Shown: positions 60,351-64,000 of the stretch, piece by piece | How the letters are laid out: every line of letters begins with the position of its first letter | How positions within the stretch are numbered: position 1 is the first letter of the stretch | Assembly (NCBI GenBank): GCA_900318915.1 | Contig: ONMI01000005.1 | Span: 1 to 64,000, forward strand | Direction: 5' to 3' | Origin: an uncultured Prevotellaceae bacterium | Lineage (GTDB): Bacteria > Bacteroidota > Bacteroidia > Bacteroidales > Bacteroidaceae | Length of the DNA: 64,000 nucleotides | Position numbers and translations under genes: made by a program | Notes under the pieces: model-generated | Told to the model about the DNA's origin: nothing | Seen by the model: only the letters and a program-made list of their open reading frames with translations | Database searches by the model: none

Positions 60351-61394
60351 ATGAGATATTCGATAATAGTACCTGTTTACAACCGCCCCGACGAGGTGGA
60401 CGAACTCTTGGAGAGCCTCACCCGCCAAACCTGCACCGACTTCGAGGTGGTCATCGTGGAAGACGGCTCCACCACCCCCTGTCAGGAGGTGTGCCGACGC
60501 TATGAGGACCGTCTTGACCTGCACTACTTTGCCAAGCCCAACTCCGGTCCCGGCCAGAGCAGGAACTATGGTGCCGAGCGGGCCAAAGGCGAATATCTGC
60601 TCATTCTCGACTCCGACGTGGTGGTGCCGCCGGGATATATCGAGGCGGTGAACGACGAACTGCAGCGCCATCCCGCCGCCGCCTTCGGCGGTCCCGACAG
60701 CGCCCACCCCTCGTTCACCCCCACCCAGAAAGCCATCTCCTATGCCATGACGAGCTTCTTCACCACCGGCGGCATACGCGGCGGCAAGAAAAAGCTCGAC
60801 AAGTTCTACCCCCGCTCCTTCAACATGGGCATCCGCCGCGATGTCTATCTGCAACTGGGCGGTTTCTCCAAGATGCGCTTCGGCGAGGATATCGACTTCT
60901 CCTACCGCATTGTGGAGGCCGGCCATCAGCCGCGTCTCTATCCCAGCGCATGGGTGTGGCACAAGCGGCGCACCGACTTCCGCAAGTTCTTCCGCCAGGT
61001 GTACAACAGCGGCATAGCCCGCATCAACCTGGAGAAGCGCCACCCCGGCACCCTGAAACTGGTGCACCTGCTGCCCATGGTGTTCACCGTGGGAGTCATC
61101 GGCCTGGTGCTCATCTCGGCCGTAGGACGCGCGCTGATGCACTACGACGCGCCCAACTGGCGCACCTGGTACTGGGTGTGCGCCCTGCCCTGGCTGCCCA
61201 TCCTGCTCTACAGCCTCATCATCTTCATCGACTCCATGCTGAAAAACAAGAGCCTTAAGGTGGGACTGCTCTCCGTGCCCGCCACTTTCGTGCAGCTCAT
61301 GGGCTACGGATTCGGCTTCATCGAGTCGTGGTGGAAGCGGTGCGTGAAGAAGCAGGACGAATTCACCGCTTTTGAGAAAAACTTCTATAAATAA
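60351..61394 (+). CDS. Membrane-bound glycosyltransferase family 2
   Basis: 347 aa from ATG 60351 (MRYSIIVPVYNRPDEVDELL); the frame upstream starts within the gap and lacks homology. GT-A features: VIVEDGS, the metal-binding LDSDVVVPP and FGEDIDFSYRI. Three hydrophobic segments lie near the C-terminus (about 240-263, 276-298, 307-329). This build resembles processive or lipid-linked sugar transferases of envelope glycans. The acceptor is unknown. It follows efp by 102 nt and precedes radC by 43 nt. Confidence 0.88.
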   Translation: MRYSIIVPVYNRPDEVDELLESLTRQTCTDFEVVIVEDGSTTPCQEVCRRYEDRLDLHYFAKPNSGPGQSRNYGAERAKGEYLLILDSDVVVPPGYIEAVNDELQRHPAAAFGGPDSAHPSFTPTQKAISYAMTSFFTTGGIRGGKKKLDKFYPRSFNMGIRRDVYLQLGGFSKMRFGEDIDFSYRIVEAGHQPRLYPSAWVWHKRRTDFRKFFRQVYNSGIARINLEKRHPGTLKLVHLLPMVFTVGVIGLVLISAVGRALMHYDAPNWRTWYWVCALPWLPILLYSLIIFIDSMLKNKSLKVGLLSVPATFVQLMGYGFGFIESWWKRCVKKQDEFTAFEKNFYK

Positions 61395-61437
61395 AGCCGT
61401 CGGGCACAGCCGGAGCAACAAGAGGTAGGAAAAACAC

Positions 61438-62157
61438 ATGAGCGACAAGCTGAAAATAAACGAATGGGCCGAGGAAGACCGGCCGCGCGAGAAACTGATG
61501 CGCCTCGGGCCCGAGCAGCTCTCCACCGCAGAGCTGCTGGCCATACTCATCGGCTCCGGCTCGGCCGACGAAAATGCCGTAGACCTGATGAAACGCGTGC
61601 TCACCGACTGCAGCCGCGACGAGAACGGCAGGCCCACCGGACGGGAGAACCTGAACAGGCTGGGCAAAATGAGCATCGACGAGCTGACCCGCTACAGAGG
61701 TCTGGGACCGGCCAAGGCCATCACCATCCTAGCCGCCTGCGAGCTGGGCAAGCGCCGACAGGCCGAAGAGGTGTTGAAGCGCAAGGACATGGGGTCGCCC
61801 GACGCCATCTACAACTTCATGACCACCAAGATGAAAGACCTCGACGTGGAGGAGGCCTGGGTGATACTGATGAACCAGAACTACAAGTTTATCGCTGCCG
61901 AGCAAATCTCTCACGGCGGCATCAGTGAGACATCGGTCGATGTGCGCGTGGTGCTGAAAAAGGCGCTGCTCTGCAACGCCACCATCCTGGCCCTCTGCCA
62001 CAACCACCCCTCCAACAACCCCACCCCCAGCAAGGTGGACGACCAGATAACCAAGAGGCTGAAAGATGCCTGCGACATCATGCGCATACACATGGCCGAC
62101 CACCTCATCATCACCGACGGACAATACTACTCCTACCGCGAGCACGGCCGCCTGTAG
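61438..62157 (+). CDS. radC: RadC/JAB-domain protein
   Basis: 239 aa. An N-terminal helix-hairpin-helix-like region (LMRLGPEQLSTAELLAILIGSGS) includes a 10-residue insert (SRDENGRPTG). The JAMM metalloprotease-type domain has HNHPSNNPTPSKVDD with the zinc ligands. RadC proteins were first linked to DNA repair but the biochemical role is unproved; JAB proteins are also found with mobile elements. Here it is a chromosomal gene in an ordinary operon (efp, GT2, radC, sufT, lpxH). Confidence 0.93.
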   Translation: MSDKLKINEWAEEDRPREKLMRLGPEQLSTAELLAILIGSGSADENAVDLMKRVLTDCSRDENGRPTGRENLNRLGKMSIDELTRYRGLGPAKAITILAACELGKRRQAEEVLKRKDMGSPDAIYNFMTTKMKDLDVEEAWVILMNQNYKFIAAEQISHGGISETSVDVRVVLKKALLCNATILALCHNHPSNNPTPSKVDDQITKRLKDACDIMRIHMADHLIITDGQYYSYREHGRL

Positions 62158-62184
62158 GAGCCAAACATACCAAAACCTATCATT

Positions 62185-62505
62185 ATGACACAAGAAGAAA
62201 GAACCCGTATAGAAACCCGCATCGTCGATGTGCTGCGCACCGTCTTCGACCCTGAGATTCCCGTCAACGTCTACGACCTGGGACTCATCTATAAAATCGA
62301 CCTCCAGGACAACGGCAACCTCGATGTGGATATGACCCTCACCGCGCCCAACTGCCCCGCCGCCGAATACATCATGGAAGACGTGCGGCAAAAGATAGAG
62401 ACGGTGACGGGCGTGACAAGCGCCAACGTGAACCTCGTGTTCGAGCCCGAATGGGACCGCAACATGATGACCGAAGAAGCCCGCGTGGAACTGGGCCTCG
62501 ACTAA
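62185..62505 (+). CDS. MIP18/SufT-family iron-sulfur assembly protein
   Basis: 106 aa. The DUF59/MIP18 domain is intact: VLRTVFDPEIPVNVYDLGLIY, MTLTAPNCPAAEYI with the conserved Cys in APNC, and VNLVFEPEWDRNMMTEEARVELGLD. These proteins help place or mature Fe-S clusters. It is the stand-alone form (SufT-like), not a fusion. Short gaps on both sides place it in the radC-lpxH run, though the functional link is not clear. No suf genes are visible in the window. Confidence 0.9.
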   Translation: MTQEERTRIETRIVDVLRTVFDPEIPVNVYDLGLIYKIDLQDNGNLDVDMTLTAPNCPAAEYIMEDVRQKIETVTGVTSANVNLVFEPEWDRNMMTEEARVELGLD

Positions 62506-62539
62506 TCCACATCTCCTTACCCACCAACACCGCGCCACC

Positions 62540-63307
62540 ATGAACAAAAACATCTATTTCCTCTCCGACGCCCACCTCGGCTCGCTGGCCATCCCCCACA
62601 TGCGCATGCAGGAACGCCGCCTGGTGCGTTTCCTCGACAGCATCAAGCACAAAGCCGCCGCCATCTACCTGCTGGGCGACATGTTCGACTTCTGGAACGA
62701 ATACCGCTATGTGGTGCCGAAAGGCTACACGCGCTTTCTGGGCAAGCTTTCCGAACTCACCGACATGGGGGTAGAGGTGCACTTCTTCACCGGCAACCAC
62801 GATCTGTGGACCTACGGCTATCTGGAAGAGGAGTGCGGACTCATCGTTCACAAGCAGCCGGTCACCACCGAGATATACGGCAAGGTGTTCTATCTGGCGC
62901 ATGGCGACGGACTGGGCAGCAAGGACCAGAAGTTCAAGCTCCTGAAATGGCTCTTCCACAACCGCACCTGCCAGAAGCTGCTCAACGCCATACACCCGCG
63001 GTGGGGCATGGCACTCGGACTGAACTGGGCGCGCCACAGCCGGTTGAAACGGGCCGACGGCAAGGAGCCGGCCTATATGGGCGAGCACCGCGAGCCTCTC
63101 GTCATCTTCGCCAAAGACTACCTCAAGGCGCATCCCGACACCGATTTCTTCATCTTCGGCCACCGTCACATAGAACTGGACCTCATGCTCTCCAAAAAGA
63201 CCCGCATGATGATTATCGGCGACTGGATATGGCAGTTCACCTATGTGGTCTTCGACGGCGAGCACATGTTCCTGGAGGAATATGTGGAGGGCGAGAGCCA
63301 GCCGTGA
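62540..63307 (+). CDS. lpxH: UDP-2,3-diacylglucosamine diphosphatase, LpxH-like
   Basis: 255 aa. Calcineurin-type phosphoesterase with motifs SDAHLG, LGDMFDFWNEYR, GNHDLW, AHGDG and FGHRHIE, which supply the metal ligands of LpxH. It removes UMP from UDP-diacylglucosamine in lipid A synthesis, on the cytoplasmic face of the inner membrane. Bacteroidales lpxH genes look like this. It ends in a terminator shared with ackA. Confidence 0.88.
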   Translation: MNKNIYFLSDAHLGSLAIPHMRMQERRLVRFLDSIKHKAAAIYLLGDMFDFWNEYRYVVPKGYTRFLGKLSELTDMGVEVHFFTGNHDLWTYGYLEEECGLIVHKQPVTTEIYGKVFYLAHGDGLGSKDQKFKLLKWLFHNRTCQKLLNAIHPRWGMALGLNWARHSRLKRADGKEPAYMGEHREPLVIFAKDYLKAHPDTDFFIFGHRHIELDLMLSKKTRMMIIGDWIWQFTYVVFDGEHMFLEEYVEGESQP

Positions 63308-63322
63308 CATACCCCACGCAAC

Positions 63323-63360
63323 GCAAAGCCGCCCGGACCAAATGGCCCGGGCGGCTTTGC
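63323..63360. terminator. Convergent terminator between lpxH and ackA
   Basis: Perfect 14-bp stem (63323-63336 with 63347-63360), 10-nt loop with two inner pairs, followed by ATTTTGC on the plus strand. Confidence 0.88.
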
Positions 63361-63384
63361 ATTTTGCAGTTATTGTTGCTGTTC

Positions 63385-64000
63385 TTACTTCTGCACCAAC
63401 GCCATGGTGTCGGAAGCAATCATGAGCTCCTCGTCGGTGGGGATGACGCAAACGGTCACCTTCGAATCGTCGGCCGAGATGACGGCTTCCTCACCGCGCA
63501 CGTTGTTCTTCTCCTTGTCGAACTTCACGCCCAGGAACTCCAGACCGCCGCACACGGCCTCGCGCATGCCTACCTGGTTCTCGCCCACGCCGGCCGTGAA
63601 CACGATGATGTCGACACCACCCATAGCGGCGGCATAGGCACCGATATACTTCTTGATGCGGTAGAAATACATGTCGAGCGCCAGCTGTGCACGGTCATTG
63701 CCCTCTTTGGCGGCATTCTCCACATCGCGCATGTCGGAACTCTCATCGGTGATGCCGAGCACACCGCTCTGCTTGTTGAGCAGGTTCGACATGCCGTCGG
63801 CGTTCAGGTCGAGCTTCTTCTGCAGGAAGGTGATGGCACCGCCGTCGATATCGCCCGAGCGGGTGCCCATCATAAGACCCTCGAGCGGGGTGAGGCCCAT
63901 CGAGGTGTCCACACACTTGCCGTCGACCACAGCAGCGATAGAACCGCCGTTGCCGATGTGGCAGGTGATGATGCGCTTGCCCTTGGGATTGACATCGAGG
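63385..64000 (-). CDS. ackA: Acetate kinase (C-terminal part, gene continues past the window)
   Basis: 205 codons visible. The reading frame continues upstream without a stop to the window edge, beginning with [22 protein letters not shown], the ATP-site motif of acetate kinase. It continues with [25 protein letters not shown] and [10 protein letters not shown]. It interconverts acetyl phosphate and acetate with ADP/ATP, the standard acetate-producing step of Bacteroidales. Pta is not seen but may lie just outside. The stop is at 63385-63387. Confidence 0.96.
   Translation of the reverse strand, partial: LDVNPKGKRIITCHIGNGGSIAAVVDGKCVDTSMGLTPLEGLMMGTRSGDIDGGAITFLQKKLDLNADGMSNLLNKQSGVLGITDESSDMRDVENAAKEGNDRAQLALDMYFYRIKKYIGAYAAAMGGVDIIVFTAGVGENQVGMREAVCGGLEFLGVKFDKEKNNVRGEEAVISADDSKVTVCVIPTDEELMIASDTMALVQK

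Overview
The window comes from a high-GC member of the Bacteroidales, most likely Prevotellaceae-like. This rests on a complete SusCDEF outer-membrane glycan system, two clusters of type IX secretion (T9SS) genes (porP-gldK-gldL-gldM and porV-porU), NigD-like and PepSY-like lipoproteins, and promoters of the Bacteroidetes type (TTG/TTTG, about 20 nt, TAnnTTTG) in most intergenic gaps. Genus is inferred from protein style only.

Layout. 1-3861 (minus): porP, gldK, gldL and the start of gldM, the core T9SS motor and ring genes. 3928-10025 (minus): a His-rich heavy-metal P-type ATPase, a PhoR/PhoB-like two-component pair, a PepSY-like lipoprotein and a Na/Pi cotransporter gene broken by an out-of-frame deletion. 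10220-34213: a starch/maltodextrin locus. It has a minus operon (malQ, GH97 susB, pullulanase, GH13 neopullulanase-like), a minus operon (LacI-family regulator, MFS transporter, PAP2 phosphatase), a plus operon susC-D-E-F, a secreted CBM26 alpha-amylase with a T9SS-type tail, then an unknown lipoprotein and a GH53 galactanase. 34315-42: an ABC exporter with NAD kinase, a DJ-1 family protein, RecG, an M23/LysM peptidase, and a short basic secreted protein with two glycosyltransferases (to 43484). 43485-43947: an intergenic region carrying a well-supported orphan small RNA. 43948-49814: ispF, porV, porU and an FAH-family hydrolase. 49929-52752: tsf, rpsB, rpsI, rplM with a structured L13 leader. 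52970-55426: kbl and an SDR-type threonine dehydrogenase, divergent. 55532-59484: NigD-like lipoprotein, ddl, rluD, PASTA protein and rpmH. 59682-64000: efp, GT2, radC, sufT-like, lpxH-like and the 3' part of ackA.

How the genes work together. Starch is bound at the surface by SusD/E/F and cut by the secreted amylase, which is probably exported through the T9SS encoded at both ends of the window. SusC imports oligosaccharides. The periplasmic enzymes (neopullulanase-like, pullulanase, SusB) trim them, the MFS protein takes up maltose or short maltodextrins, and MalQ processes them in the cytoplasm. The most striking regulatory observation is that two LacI-type palindromic operators sit exactly 62.5 bp from the -7 boxes of all three putative promoters of this regulon (lacI, susC, malQ). 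This suggests one protein acting from upstream, probably as an activator.

Other points of interest are the orphan ncRNA at 43720-43910, the disrupted phosphate cotransporter, the L13 leader, a hairpin that overlaps the porP start codon, and a long glycine-rich insert in GldL.
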